This document shows positions 9,208 through 18,384 of a DNA stretch of 64,000 nt, piece by piece. This DNA comes from Helicobacter pylori. Lineage in GTDB: Bacteria > Campylobacterota > Campylobacteria > Campylobacterales > Helicobacteraceae. Location: assembly GCF_030323545.1 (NCBI RefSeq), contig NZ_CP122954.1:496001-560000 (forward strand), written 5' to 3'. Position numbers and translations under genes: made by a program. The notes beneath the pieces are model-generated. The model was not told where the DNA came from. It did no database searches and worked only from the letters and a program-made list of their open reading frames with translations. Positions within the stretch are counted from its first letter, which is position 1, and every line of letters begins with the position of its first letter.

Positions 9208-9738
9208 ATGCCCCATTCTTTTAAAAAGCGTTTTTTAATCCTTTACGCCCTTTCTACCTTGCTTTTAGTGGGGGTTTTGTTAGCGTTATTTTTCTTTTAT
9301 GCGAAAAATAACCTCTTAGAAAACACCCAAATACGCATGCAATACACCGCTGATGCGATCGCTAAAAGCCTTTTAGAATTGGATAATGCCCATTCTTTAG
9401 AGCCTTTAAAAACCTTAGAAGAACGATTCAAAAACACCCCCTTTGTCTTATTAGATGAGAAAAACAAAGTCAAGTTTTCTAATATCGGGGCGTTTGTGGC
9501 CTCTTTTAAAAATGACGCCTTAATCAAAACCCCTTATTTTACGCTTAAAAAACAAGGCTTTTATTTCACAGACAGCACCCCAACGAACCGCTTGGGGGTT
9601 TCTAAAATCATTATTGCAGAAGAAGAGATTCAAAAAAATTTTATCCCCCTTTATAAAATAATAGGCTATGTGTTTTTGGGCGCGAGTTTGTTTGTCGTGC
9701 TAATAGCTATATGGCTTTATAAAATCCAATCAAACTAA
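9208..9738 (+). CDS. two-span membrane protein with periplasmic sensor-like domain, no kinase
   Basis: 176 residues. A membrane helix at about 10-32 is followed by a periplasmic segment of about 110 residues, a second helix at about 150-170 and a short tail (LYKIQSN). This is the topology of the sensor half of a histidine kinase or chemoreceptor, but the HAMP, DHp and ATPase parts are absent, and the sequence after the stop continues into another gene on the opposite strand. ATG at 9208 is preceded by AAAAAGG. I recall this as the HP0383 hypothetical protein. It could be a natural stand-alone envelope protein or a decayed kinase. Confidence 0.75.
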   Translation: MPHSFKKRFLILYALSTLLLVGVLLALFFFYAKNNLLENTQIRMQYTADAIAKSLLELDNAHSLEPLKTLEERFKNTPFVLLDEKNKVKFSNIGAFVASFKNDALIKTPYFTLKKQGFYFTDSTPTNRLGVSKIIIAEEEIQKNFIPLYKIIGYVFLGASLFVVLIAIWLYKIQSN

Positions 9739-9745
9739 GTAAAAA

Positions 9746-10492
9746 TTATTTTTCCACCAATACAGGCTTATTTTTAAAGCTTTTAAGCGCATTTTCAAGC
9801 TGTTTTAGGGCTTCTTCTTTCGTTTTATAAGGGTCAATAAAATAATGCGTGAGGGAGTCTTTTTTCTTTATTTGGTGAGGGAAAGTTTTGAGCGTTTGCA
9901 AAAAATCCTTACTGGGCGCATTCAAAAAAGCCCCTACTTGCAAATAATACCCTTTAGGGATACTCGCATCTTTTAAGCTGGGTTTTACTAAGCTCTTTTT
10001 ATTTTCGTTTTTAGGCAGCTCTTTTGTTAGGGGCTTGGATTCATTAAGAGCGAGCACTTGCTTATGGGCTTTCTTGATTTTTCTTTTCACCTTTTTGCTT
10101 TCTATGTAAAAATCATATAAATCATGGATTCTTTGCTTCACATAAGCTTCATAGCAATTCTCATAAATTGGGCTATTTTCAATAGAAGCTTTAGGGCTTA
10201 TGAGCATGACCAACGCCACGCATTCTTCATGGGCGACTTTGAGCCATTCTTCTTCGCTTTGCTCTAGGATTTCTTTGATTTTAGGGAACTCATACTGCGT
10301 GCCTTTCCCCATATTTTCTAACATTTCTATAAGTTCTTCATGGACTTGATTGAGTCTTAATTGGATAGGGGGTAAATTTTTAGGCGTATTTTGAACGCTT
10401 TTAAGATCGGCTTTTTTATCCTCTAAACCAACAGCGTTTTTTAAAAAGAGGAAAACCAACAACAGAGTTATTTTCAATATATTTTTTTGCAT
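9746..10492 (-). CDS. secreted/periplasmic protein with C-terminal SPOR-like domain
   Basis: 248 residues. It has an N-terminal signal peptide (MQKNILKITLLLVFLFLKNAVG) and an alpha-helical, charged middle. The C-terminal ~70 residues (GYYLQVGAFLNAPSKDFLQT ... HYFIDPYKTKEEALKQLENA) have the layout of a SPOR domain: YYLQVGAF opening strand, then a Y-x-DPYKTKEEAL segment. SPOR domains bind denuded glycan strands of peptidoglycan, often at the division site. The middle contains several cysteines (HEECVALVM, YENCYEAY). Convergent with the membrane protein at 9208. Function in division or cell-shape control is inference from the domain. Confidence 0.75.
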   Translation of the reverse strand: MQKNILKITLLLVFLFLKNAVGLEDKKADLKSVQNTPKNLPPIQLRLNQVHEELIEMLENMGKGTQYEFPKIKEILEQSEEEWLKVAHEECVALVMLISPKASIENSPIYENCYEAYVKQRIHDLYDFYIESKKVKRKIKKAHKQVLALNESKPLTKELPKNENKKSLVKPSLKDASIPKGYYLQVGAFLNAPSKDFLQTLKTFPHQIKKKDSLTHYFIDPYKTKEEALKQLENALKSFKNKPVLVEK

Positions 10493-10660
10493 TTACCACT
10501 CCCATGTCAAGATTTCTATCTTGTTGCTTTATGGTAATCAAAAATACCAAATACCGCCATAAGAATGGTTTAAAACATGGGGCTTTGGTTACTTTATTTT
10601 ATGCTAAAAGTCATTACCTTAAGGGGATAGGGGTATTTTGCGATAATTAAATAGCTTTGA

Positions 10661-10666
10661 TATAAT
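10661..10666 (+). promoter_or_regulatory. putative -10 box for the coiled-coil/priA operon
   Basis: TATAAT, 29 bases upstream of the ATG at 10695. It lies in a roughly 200-base AT-rich gap between divergent genes and would drive the coiled-coil gene, the 78-codon gene and priA. Confidence 0.5.
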
Positions 10667-10694
10667 AACTTTTAAAAACCATGAAAGGCTTACT

Positions 10695-10922
10695 ATGCAA
10701 TCTTTAAGTTTGTTAAACCAATTGGGCGCTAAAATTGATGAATTGATTGAAAAAATCAAAAAACAAGAAGAAGAGTTGAACGCTTTACGCCAAGCAAACA
10801 CCACGCTGAATGCGCAAAATGAAGAAAAAGACATTCAAATCGCTATTTTATACGATGAATTGAGCGCTAAAGATAAGGGCATTCAAGGTCTTTATGACAA
10901 AATCTCTGATTTATTGTCATAA
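10695..10922 (+). CDS. small coiled-coil protein (ZapB-like appearance)
   Basis: 75 residues, almost entirely one heptad-repeat helix (LLNQLGAKIDELIEKIKKQ, then EEELNALRQANTTLNAQN). Size and composition resemble ZapB-type division coiled coils, but there is no decisive motif. AAAGG precedes the ATG. The next gene, which looks weakly like ZapA, starts 12 bases after the stop, and priA follows; the three probably form one operon. Function is inferred only. Confidence 0.65.
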   Translation: MQSLSLLNQLGAKIDELIEKIKKQEEELNALRQANTTLNAQNEEKDIQIAILYDELSAKDKGIQGLYDKISDLLS

Positions 10923-10934
10923 ACCATTAAAAAC

Positions 10935-11171
10935 ATGCATTCCGAAAACGACAGCTTAGAAATCACTTATTTAGGCAAATGCTATAAAATCTCTCTCAAT
11001 AACACCTTTAGCGATGAGATGAAACGCACCCTAAAAGAGCGTTTCCATAACCAAGAATTAAACGCCTTAGAGCTTTTAAAGGATTATTTGCATGAAAGTT
11101 GTCAAAACGAGTATTTGCACAATGAACTCAAAAAGCTTTTAGAAAAAATCTCATCATGTTCTATCACTTAA
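10935..11171 (+). CDS. small protein, weakly ZapA-like, upstream of priA
   Basis: 78 residues. The N-terminus ([20 protein letters not shown]) has the beta-hairpin-like pattern seen at the start of ZapA proteins (T/I-x-LG-x-x-Y-x-I). It is followed by helical sequence ([12 protein letters not shown]). The match is weak and the protein is shorter than typical ZapA. Its 3' end overlaps the priA start by 16 bases in another frame, a sign of coupled translation. Otherwise unknown. Confidence 0.6.
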   Translation: MHSENDSLEITYLGKCYKISLNNTFSDEMKRTLKERFHNQELNALELLKDYLHESCQNEYLHNELKKLLEKISSCSIT

Positions 11172-13015
11172 TCGCTCCTTTAAAAAATAAAACCCCCCCT
11201 TTAACTTATTTTTCTAAGGAGCGGCACCAAAAAGGAGCGTTAGTCAATATCCATTTAAGGAATAAAACGCTTTTGGGCGTCGTTCTTGAAGAAGTTTCAA
11301 AACCCTCTTTTGAATGCCTAGAACTGGAAAAAACCCCTTATTTTTTACTCCCCTTTCAAATAGAGCTCGCTCTATTTATCGCTCAATATTACTCGGCTAA
11401 TCTTTCTTCAGTCTTAAGCCTTTTTACCCCTTTTAAAGAATGCGATTTAGTGGGGTTAGAAAAAATTGAGCCTGTTCTTAATATATTAAGCCAAACGCAA
11501 ACAAACGCTTTAAAAGAATTGCAAAAACATTCAGCAAGCTTGCTCTTTGGCGATACGGGTAGCGGGAAAACCGAGATTTATATGCATTCAATCGCTCAAA
11601 CTTTAGAGCAAAAAAAAAGCGCTTTACTGTTAGTGCCAGAAATCGCCCTCACCCCTCAAATGCAACAACGCCTTAAAAGGGTTTTTAAAGAAAATTTAGG
11701 CTTGTGGCATAGCAAACTCTCTCAAAATCAAAAAAAACAATTTTTAGAAAAGCTTTATTCGCAAGAAATCAAATTAGTGGTAGGCACACGAAGCGCGTTG
11801 TTTTTGCCCCTTAAGGAGTTGGGTTTAATCATTGTAGATGAAGAGCATGACTTTTCTTACAAATCCCAGCAAAGCCCCATGTATAACGCTAGGGATTTAT
11901 GCTTGTATTTATCCCATAAATTCCCTATTCAAGTCATTTTAGGCTCTGCTACGCCAAGTTTGAATAGTTACAAACGCTTTAAAGATAAGGCTTTAGTGCG
12001 CTTAAAGGGGCGCTACACCCCCACGCAAAAAAACATTATTTTTGAAAAAACGGAGCGTTTTATCACGCCCAAACTCCTAGAAGTGCTGCAACAAGTGATA
12101 GACAAAAACGAGCAAGCCATTATTTTTGTGCCTACAAGGGCTAATTTCAAAACCTTGCTGTGTCAAAGTTGTTACAAAAGCGTTCAATGCCCCTTTTGCA
12201 GCGTGAATATGAGCTTGCATTTAAAAACCAACAAACTCATGTGCCATTATTGCCATTTTTCAAGCCCTATCCCTAAAATTTGCAGCACATGCCAAAGCGA
12301 AGTTTTAGTGGGTAAAAGGATAGGCACTATGCAAGTGTTGAACGAATTAGAAGGCCTTTTGAAAGGCGCTAAAATAGCGATTTTGGATAAAGATCACACC
12401 AGCACGCAAAAAAAACTCTACAATATTTTAAACGATTTCAACGCTCAAAAAACCAATATCTTAATCGGCACGCAGATGATAAGCAAAGGGCATGATTATG
12501 CTAAAGTGAGTTTAGCGGTTGTTTTAGGCATAGACAATATCATTAAATCTAATAGTTACAGGGCTTTAGAAGAAGGCGTGTCGTTACTCTATCAAATCGC
12601 TGGGAGGAGCGCTAGGCAAATTTCTGGCCAAGTGTTCATTCAAAGCACCGAAACCGATCTGTTGGAAAATTTCTTAGAAGATTATGAAGATTTTTTACAA
12701 TACGAATTGCAAGAAAGGTGCGAACTCTACCCGCCTTTTTCAAGGCTGTGTTTGTTAGAGTTTAAGCATAAAAACGAAGAAAAAGCCCAACAATTGAGCC
12801 TAAAAGCCTCTCAAACCCTTTCTTCGTGTTTAGAAAAGGGCGTAACGCTCTCCAGCTTTAAAGCCCCCATTGAAAAAATCGCCTCTTCTTACCGCTACCT
12901 GATTTTATTGCGTTCCAAAGATCCTTTAAGCTTAATCAAAAGCGTGCATGTGCTTTTAAAAACCGCCCCCAATATCCCTTGCAGCGTGAATATGGATCCT
13001 GTGGATATTTTTTAA
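11156..13015 (+). CDS. priA: primosomal replication restart helicase PriA
   Basis: 619 residues. Reloads the replicative helicase at stalled forks. Walker A is GDTGSGKTE (residues 132-140), the DEEH helicase motif is in [11 protein letters not shown], and motif III is LGSATPS. The PriA-specific zinc cluster has cysteines in [17 protein letters not shown] and CSTC. Motifs V/VI are visible in [14 protein letters not shown] and QIAGRSAR. The family is usually about 730 residues; epsilonproteobacterial PriA is shorter mainly in the N-terminal DNA-binding domain. Starts inside the 3' end of the preceding small gene. Confidence 0.95.
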   Translation: MFYHLIAPLKNKTPPLTYFSKERHQKGALVNIHLRNKTLLGVVLEEVSKPSFECLELEKTPYFLLPFQIELALFIAQYYSANLSSVLSLFTPFKECDLVGLEKIEPVLNILSQTQTNALKELQKHSASLLFGDTGSGKTEIYMHSIAQTLEQKKSALLLVPEIALTPQMQQRLKRVFKENLGLWHSKLSQNQKKQFLEKLYSQEIKLVVGTRSALFLPLKELGLIIVDEEHDFSYKSQQSPMYNARDLCLYLSHKFPIQVILGSATPSLNSYKRFKDKALVRLKGRYTPTQKNIIFEKTERFITPKLLEVLQQVIDKNEQAIIFVPTRANFKTLLCQSCYKSVQCPFCSVNMSLHLKTNKLMCHYCHFSSPIPKICSTCQSEVLVGKRIGTMQVLNELEGLLKGAKIAILDKDHTSTQKKLYNILNDFNAQKTNILIGTQMISKGHDYAKVSLAVVLGIDNIIKSNSYRALEEGVSLLYQIAGRSARQISGQVFIQSTETDLLENFLEDYEDFLQYELQERCELYPPFSRLCLLEFKHKNEEKAQQLSLKASQTLSSCLEKGVTLSSFKAPIEKIASSYRYLILLRSKDPLSLIKSVHVLLKTAPNIPCSVNMDPVDIF

Positions 13016-13047
13016 AAACTTAAGTTTTATATATTATTTCAAAAAAT

Positions 13048-13767
13048 TCATGTTTTTCTGGCAACTAACAGCGTGAAATTCACCCATTTAAACAACGCTT
13101 CCACATGCTTAAACCCCACGCTTTCTAAAAGAGCGACATTTTCTTTTAAACTATAAGGTACAAGCACATTTTCTAACGCTTCCCTTTTGAAAGCGATTTC
13201 ATTGTGGCTGTAGCCTTGATTTTGTTTGTAAAGGTAGTATAGCTCTATCATTTGCTTGTCTAATATCCGATCTTCGCTCATGATCTTTTCGCCCACCAAT
13301 AAAACCCCATTCAACGCAAGGCTGTTATAAACCTTTTTGAGCAATACCTCTCTTTGCATGGGGCGGACAAATTGCAGCACAAAAAGCAATGAAAACGCGC
13401 TCGCTTCTTTAAACTCAACCTCTAAAAAATCCATGCATTCAAAACGGGCATTTTTAAAATCTTTTAATTTTTCTTGCGCTTTTTTAAGCATGGGCATGGA
13501 ATTGTCAATCCCTACAAGCTCAATATCTTGTTGGATTTGTTGGTTAAGCGTGATAAAAAAGTTCCCGGTAGAACAGCCCAAATCATAAATCAAGGGTTTA
13601 GGATTGAGATTTTCTTTTAAGTTTTGAGCGATAAAATACGCCCCCAAATCCAACATTTCATGGTAATAGGGGATGGAACGCTCCAACATGTCATCAAAAA
13701 CATGGGCGACTTTCTCATCAAAACAAAAGCGTTTGTTTAGGGATTGATTAAATAGAGTGTCTTTCAT
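13048..13767 (-). CDS. cmoA: carboxy-S-adenosyl-L-methionine synthase CmoA
   Basis: 239 residues. A SAM-fold enzyme that makes carboxy-SAM from SAM and prephenate, used by CmoB to form cmo5U34 in tRNA. Family signatures are [22 protein letters not shown] at the N-terminus (spread over about 22 residues), the SAM loop [11 protein letters not shown], and [12 protein letters not shown]. Its partner CmoB is encoded at 47223 in this window, so both enzymes of the pathway are here although far apart. Convergent with priA. Confidence 0.92.
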   Translation of the reverse strand: MKDTLFNQSLNKRFCFDEKVAHVFDDMLERSIPYYHEMLDLGAYFIAQNLKENLNPKPLIYDLGCSTGNFFITLNQQIQQDIELVGIDNSMPMLKKAQEKLKDFKNARFECMDFLEVEFKEASAFSLLFVLQFVRPMQREVLLKKVYNSLALNGVLLVGEKIMSEDRILDKQMIELYYLYKQNQGYSHNEIAFKREALENVLVPYSLKENVALLESVGFKHVEALFKWVNFTLLVARKT

Positions 13768-13818
13768 TCAAAAAAGAAGCGTGGTTTAAAAATCTTTAAA
13801 CCACAATAGCCGTAACGC

Positions 13819-14460
13819 TTAAGCTTTTTTATGCACCAACTCATTAATGTAGTAATCCACTGAGCCTAAGCCTTCTTTTTTCGCCCACTCATAGCATTGA
13901 GAAACAAAATGCCAATTGATATGCCCATAGAATTTTTCCAAATACACAGGGCGTGCGTTTTTATGGTCAATATAATAAGCATGCTCCCACACATCTACCA
14001 CTAAAAGTGGCACCTTTTTATCCGTAACTGGGGTTTGAGCGTTGCTCGTTTGAATGATTTCAATTTTTTGAGTGTCCAAATTATACGCTGCCCAATTCCA
14101 GCCAGAGCCAAACAAAGTGGTCGCGCTCTTAATGAAGTCTTCTTTAAATTTTTCCAATGAGCCGAAATCTTTTTCTAAAGCCCCTTTTAACTCATCGCTT
14201 AAGGCAGTCGCTTTGGGGCTTAGGCAATCCCAATAAAAATCGTGGTTGTAAATTTGAGCGGCGTTATTGAACACGCCTCCGCTAGACTTCGTCAAAATAT
14301 CAAACAAAGAACTTTTCTCAAAATCGGTGCCTTTGATGAGGTTGTTCAAATTATTCACATAAGTTTGATGGTGTTTCCCATGGTGGAAATCAAACGCTAC
14401 AGGGCTTAAAAAATCTCCCATGCTGTCTTTAGCAAAAGGCAACTCTCGTAATGTAAACAT
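13819..14460 (-). CDS. sodB: iron superoxide dismutase
   Basis: 213 residues. Converts superoxide to hydrogen peroxide and oxygen. Metal ligands of the Fe/Mn SOD fold are visible: H26 in FHHGKHHQTYV, the histidine in YNHDFYWDCL, and the Asp/His pair in DVWEHAYYID. The WNWAAY and GGVFNNAAQ segments agree with Fe-SOD. It is transcribed alone. It is known in H. pylori to be repressed by apo-Fur; a matching sequence is listed upstream. Divergent from tpx, giving an oxidative-stress pair with a shared upstream region. Confidence 0.96.
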   Translation of the reverse strand: MFTLRELPFAKDSMGDFLSPVAFDFHHGKHHQTYVNNLNNLIKGTDFEKSSLFDILTKSSGGVFNNAAQIYNHDFYWDCLSPKATALSDELKGALEKDFGSLEKFKEDFIKSATTLFGSGWNWAAYNLDTQKIEIIQTSNAQTPVTDKKVPLLVVDVWEHAYYIDHKNARPVYLEKFYGHINWHFVSQCYEWAKKEGLGSVDYYINELVHKKA

Positions 14461-14487
14461 GTTTTCTCCTTGTGATTAGATAGCCGT

Positions 14488-14511
14488 ATTGTAATCATTT
14501 TTTAATACTTT
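14488..14511 (-). promoter_or_regulatory. sodB promoter -10 and possible apo-Fur site
   Basis: The minus strand reads TACAAT at 14493-14488, about 28 bases upstream of the sodB ATG. Immediately next to it the plus strand reads TCATT, ten bases, then TT (14495-14511), matching the apo-Fur consensus TCATT-n10-TT that I recall for H. pylori. sodB is a known apo-Fur target, but this placement is a pattern match only. Confidence 0.4.
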
Positions 14512-14682
14512 TTGGTAAATCTTTTCTTAAAAATTGATCGTTATGCAAATTTTGTAGATTTTAAGGGGTTTTTTAAAATTAAAACGACTTTTTAAACAAA
14601 TTCTTTTTAAATTTTTTAAAAGTTAACCTTAATGGACTATTATCCTAACGCAATATAGCAATTCATTAGAAAGGATTTAACA

Positions 14683-15183
14683 ATGCAAAAAATTACTTTT
14701 AAAGAAGAAACATACCAATTGGGAGGGAAAGCCTTAAAAGTGGGCGATAAAGCTCCTGATGTGAAATTGGTAAATGGCGATTTGCAAGAAGTCAGTTTAT
14801 TGAAGCAGGGCGTGCGTTTTCAAGTCATTAGTGCACTCCCTAGCTTAACCGGATCGGTTTGTTTGCTCCAAGCCAAACGCTTCAACGAGCAAGCCGGCAA
14901 ACTGCTTTCTGTGAGTTTTAGCGTTATTTCTATGGACTTACCTTTTTCTCAAGGACAAATTTGTGGTGCTGAAGGCATTAAGGACTTGAGAATTTTAAGC
15001 GATTTTAGGTATAAGGCTTTTGGGGAAAATTACGGCGTGCTGTTAGGCAAAGGCTCTTTGCAAGGCTTACTCGCTCGATCGGTGTTTGTTCTTGATGATA
15101 AGGGAGTGGTTATCTATAAAGAAATCGTTCAAAACATTTTAGAAGAGCCTAATTATGAAGCGCTTTTAAAAGTGTTGGAATAG
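14683..15183 (+). CDS. tpx: thiol peroxidase Tpx (atypical 2-Cys peroxiredoxin)
   Basis: 166 residues. Reduces hydroperoxides at the expense of thioredoxin. Peroxidatic cysteine is C60 in LPSLTGSVCLLQAKRFN and the resolving cysteine is C94 in FSQGQICGAEG, the spacing expected for Tpx. The usual TPVC segment around the peroxidatic cysteine is replaced by GSVC, which I recall as normal for the H. pylori protein. A strong AAAGGA lies upstream of the ATG. Divergent from sodB. Confidence 0.94.
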   Translation: MQKITFKEETYQLGGKALKVGDKAPDVKLVNGDLQEVSLLKQGVRFQVISALPSLTGSVCLLQAKRFNEQAGKLLSVSFSVISMDLPFSQGQICGAEGIKDLRILSDFRYKAFGENYGVLLGKGSLQGLLARSVFVLDDKGVVIYKEIVQNILEEPNYEALLKVLE

Positions 15184-15437
15184 GAAATTCTTAAAAGGAG
15201 GGAGCTACAATCTAGCGAGTCTCAATGCAAAAGCCCCACTTATTAAAAAGCGTTGGCAACAAAGACTAAAAAATAAGAAGTTCTTTTTAATCCGTTTAAA
15301 AAAGTTTCACGCTATTTTTAAAAGAAAAGATTAAAAAAGACTCTATTTTCAATCAAACATTATCGCTTGATTTTAATCAAGCTTTTAATGGAATAAATCT
15401 TTCACAAAACCCATAAGGGTTTGATAGAAAAAGGTTT

Positions 15438-15935
15438 TTAGAAGTCTTTTTTTAAGATTTCTTCCACTCTTAAAATGGTTACGAGTCTGTCGTTTTGTTT
15501 CCCAATGCCATAAGTTAGATTATTGTTATCGCTCAAAGTTTCTGGAACCGGATCAATATCCGTTTGTTTGATGCGAATGGCTTCAGTTAAGCGATCAATG
15601 AAAAACCCAGCAATCTGATCGTTATGGCGCACCACCAAATAACGAGTGTCTTTATTTTGCTTTTCAGCTTTCAAGCCAAATTTTAAACGCAAACTGATCA
15701 ACGGAAAGACATTACCCCTTAAATTGAACACGCCAAGCACATAGTTTGGGGTTTCAGGGACTCGCGTGTAACCAATGGGTTTGACGATCTCTAAAATATT
15801 CAAAATAGGAATGGCGTATTCTTCATCGCCAATAATAAAACCGATGAATTGCAAAATTTCTTCATTGTCTTCTTGTTTAGAGCCTGCACTAGCTTCTTTT
15901 TGTCTTTCAAATAAATCTTTTAATTGGTTGCTCAC
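15438..15935 (-). CDS. cheW: chemotaxis coupling protein CheW
   Basis: 165 residues, one CheW/SH3-like domain starting at about residue 25 (FIGFIIGDEEYAIPILNILE), with the conserved VLGVFNLRGNVFPLISLR segment. It links chemoreceptors to the CheA kinase. The start is GTG at 15935, preceded by AAGGAG. Start and cheA stop overlap as GTGA, so translation is coupled to cheA. Confidence 0.95.
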   Translation of the reverse strand: MSNQLKDLFERQKEASAGSKQEDNEEILQFIGFIIGDEEYAIPILNILEIVKPIGYTRVPETPNYVLGVFNLRGNVFPLISLRLKFGLKAEKQNKDTRYLVVRHNDQIAGFFIDRLTEAIRIKQTDIDPVPETLSDNNNLTYGIGKQNDRLVTILRVEEILKKDF

Positions 15936-18328
15936 GATTGGTCTCCTTCTAATTTAATGCTGCGCTTCACCACGGTGGTTAAATATTCACCGCTATAAGG
16001 TTTGGTGATGTATTCAGTCATGCCGGATTCAACGCCGCGCATTCTATCGGTTTTAGTCACCCGACTGGTTACTGCAATCAAAGGCAGGTTTTTGAATTTA
16101 TTGTATTTACGCACTTCAGAAGCGAAAGTGTAGCCGTCCATTTTAGGCATTTCAATATCCACTAAAATAGCGTCCGGAATCTTATCGCCATTTTTAAGCA
16201 TTTCTAAGCCTTCTAACCCGTTAGTGGCTTCTAAAAGCGTGATGCCTAATGGTTTTAAACATTTGCGGATAATCGCTCTATCCGTGCTGCTGTCATCAAT
16301 CGCTAAGACAATATAATCGCTAGGAGAATTTTTGCTCTTGGTGTTTTCGGATTCATTCATCAAGGTAGTGATATTGACCTTGATGCTTTTTGCCATATCC
16401 ATCATCGCTCCCACATCTACAATAAGAGTGATTTTCCCATCGCCTCTCACCGTAGCGCCAGCAATGCCTCTAGTGTTTTTAAGGTAGTAACCTAAAGACT
16501 TGATGACCACTTCTTCTTGACCGATTAAATAATCCACGATCACGCCAATTTTTTGATCGGCCAAGCCAATGATGACCACATACACATCTGAGTTGGATTC
16601 CAAAATGGCATCCACTTTAAAAATATCAGAAAGGCGCACCAAAGAAAGCACCTCATCTCTCAAACGCAACACGCTTTTGCCATCAACGGTGTAAATTTCG
16701 TCCTGGCTGATGCGCACGGTTTCTAATACTGAAGAAAGCGGGATAGCGTAATATTCTTCTTGAACGCCCACGAGTAAAGCTTGAATGATAGCTAGAGTGA
16801 GAGGGATTTTAAGCTTTTGAGTCGTGCCTACCCCCACTTCTGAATCAATTTCAATGATCCCATTGAGCTTTTCAATATTGGTTTTCACCACATCCATGCC
16901 AACGCCTCTGCCTGAAACATTGGAAACGACTTTTGCGGTAGAAAAGCCTGGCTTGAAAATGAGGTTAAACGCTTCCCTATCGCTCATGCCTTCAGCGTCT
17001 CTTTCGCTAATCACCCCTTTTTCAATCGCTTTTTCTTTAAGCATCACAGGGTCTAATCCCTTGCCATCATCAGAGATTTTAATCACAATGTGGTTACCCT
17101 CATTATACGCGCTCAATTGCACTTTACCGGTTTCAGGCTTGTTAAGCCTTCTTCTTTCTTCTAGAGGCTCAATCCCATGATCGCATGAGTTGCGGATAAT
17201 GTGGATGAGCGGATCGCCAATCTCTTCTACAATGGATTTGTCTAATTCGGTTTCTTCGCCCTCAATGATCAATTCAATGCTCTTGCCTAATTCCCGGCTC
17301 AAATCCCTTACCATGCGAGGGAATTTATTGAACACTTTGCCCACTGGTTGCATCCTGGTTTTCATCACCGCAAGTTGCAAGTCTGTCGTTACCGCTGAAA
17401 TAGAAGAAACCACCTGGTTTAATTCCTCTAAAAACTTTTCCCCATCATAGCGTTCTTCCACATCGCTATAAATCCTGATCAAGCGATTTTTGCCCAACAC
17501 AAGCTCACCGATTAAATTCATTAAGTGATCCAAGCGGCGCACATCCACCCTAACGGTTTGCTCCACGCCAATAGAGGGGGCTTTATTTTCTTCAGTATCC
17601 GCTTTAGCCTTAGCTTTAGTTTCGGTTTTGGGGGTTTCTTTTGTTGGGGTAACTTCTTGTTTGGGTTTGGCTTCTTGTTTTTTTTGGGCTCTTCGTTCTT
17701 TATCGGCTTCTTGGCGCTTGTTGAGTAGCCGTTCAATTTCCGCTTCCACTTCTTCAGCGCTCATGTTAGTATAATCCAAATCCGGCTCATCGGCTAGCGG
17801 GTTATCGCTCGCGGGGTTTTCTGCAGTAGGGGTTTTTGCCTTGTTTTCTTTATTTTCTTCTTTCACTTCTTTTTTCACTTCTTCTTTGGAAACTTCTTTA
17901 GTTCCTGAAGTTTCTTTAGTGCCATCTAAATTTTGGCTTGTAATAGCTTGAAGCTGTTTGACCGCTTCTTCAATCTCGTTTTCCTTGCCGTTATTAGCAT
18001 CAGAGCCGGTATCTCTAATCGTTACGAGTAAAGTTTTCATCAAATCAATGGAGCGCAACACGACATCCATAATATCAGGCGTGATTTTGATTTCGCCCTT
18101 TCTGGCGCGATTCAGGACATCTTCCATGTTGTGCGTGAGGTGCGTGAGAATGTTGAGATTCAAAAACGAGCTAGAGCCTTTAATAGTATGAGCGACTCTA
18201 AAAATGCGATTGAGCAAGTCCAAATCCTCAGGGTTATGCTCCAACTCCACTAAATCCTGATCCAACTGCTCGTTCATTTCAAAGGCTTCAATCAAGAAGT
18301 CCTCCATTATTTCTTGCAAATCATCCAT
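15932..18328 (-). CDS. cheA: chemotaxis histidine kinase CheA with C-terminal receiver domain (CheAY)
   Basis: 798 residues. Domains in order: Hpt (phospho-acceptor H47 in FRVAHTIKGSSSF), a long Lys/Glu/Pro-rich linker (about 135-245) including an SAEEVEAEIERLL segment, dimerisation and HATPase (IIRNSCDHGIE, ISDDGKGLD, GRGVGMDVVK), CheW-like domain, and a receiver domain at the C-terminus (VLAIDDSSTDR; phospho-acceptor in ILVDIEMPKMDGY). The fused receiver is usual in H. pylori and Campylobacter and is thought to act as a phosphate sink. Lies between cheV3 and cheW on the same strand. Confidence 0.96.
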   Translation of the reverse strand: MDDLQEIMEDFLIEAFEMNEQLDQDLVELEHNPEDLDLLNRIFRVAHTIKGSSSFLNLNILTHLTHNMEDVLNRARKGEIKITPDIMDVVLRSIDLMKTLLVTIRDTGSDANNGKENEIEEAVKQLQAITSQNLDGTKETSGTKEVSKEEVKKEVKEENKENKAKTPTAENPASDNPLADEPDLDYTNMSAEEVEAEIERLLNKRQEADKERRAQKKQEAKPKQEVTPTKETPKTETKAKAKADTEENKAPSIGVEQTVRVDVRRLDHLMNLIGELVLGKNRLIRIYSDVEERYDGEKFLEELNQVVSSISAVTTDLQLAVMKTRMQPVGKVFNKFPRMVRDLSRELGKSIELIIEGEETELDKSIVEEIGDPLIHIIRNSCDHGIEPLEERRRLNKPETGKVQLSAYNEGNHIVIKISDDGKGLDPVMLKEKAIEKGVISERDAEGMSDREAFNLIFKPGFSTAKVVSNVSGRGVGMDVVKTNIEKLNGIIEIDSEVGVGTTQKLKIPLTLAIIQALLVGVQEEYYAIPLSSVLETVRISQDEIYTVDGKSVLRLRDEVLSLVRLSDIFKVDAILESNSDVYVVIIGLADQKIGVIVDYLIGQEEVVIKSLGYYLKNTRGIAGATVRGDGKITLIVDVGAMMDMAKSIKVNITTLMNESENTKSKNSPSDYIVLAIDDSSTDRAIIRKCLKPLGITLLEATNGLEGLEMLKNGDKIPDAILVDIEMPKMDGYTFASEVRKYNKFKNLPLIAVTSRVTKTDRMRGVESGMTEYITKPYSGEYLTTVVKRSIKLEGDQS

Positions 18329-18384
18329 TTAAAACCCCTTTTTAGCGTTTGAGATAAGAGTATTTTACAATTTTATAAAAAGAA

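Noticed and set aside
15184-15437. Possible small gene or RNA downstream of tpx (AAAAGGAGGGAGC just after the stop)
   Set aside because: No start codon with a sustained frame follows the ribosome-like site, and no clear promoter/terminator pair was found.
17521-17736. Lysine/proline-rich 71-codon frame inside cheA
   Set aside because: It is an alternative frame of the low-complexity CheA linker, not an independent gene.
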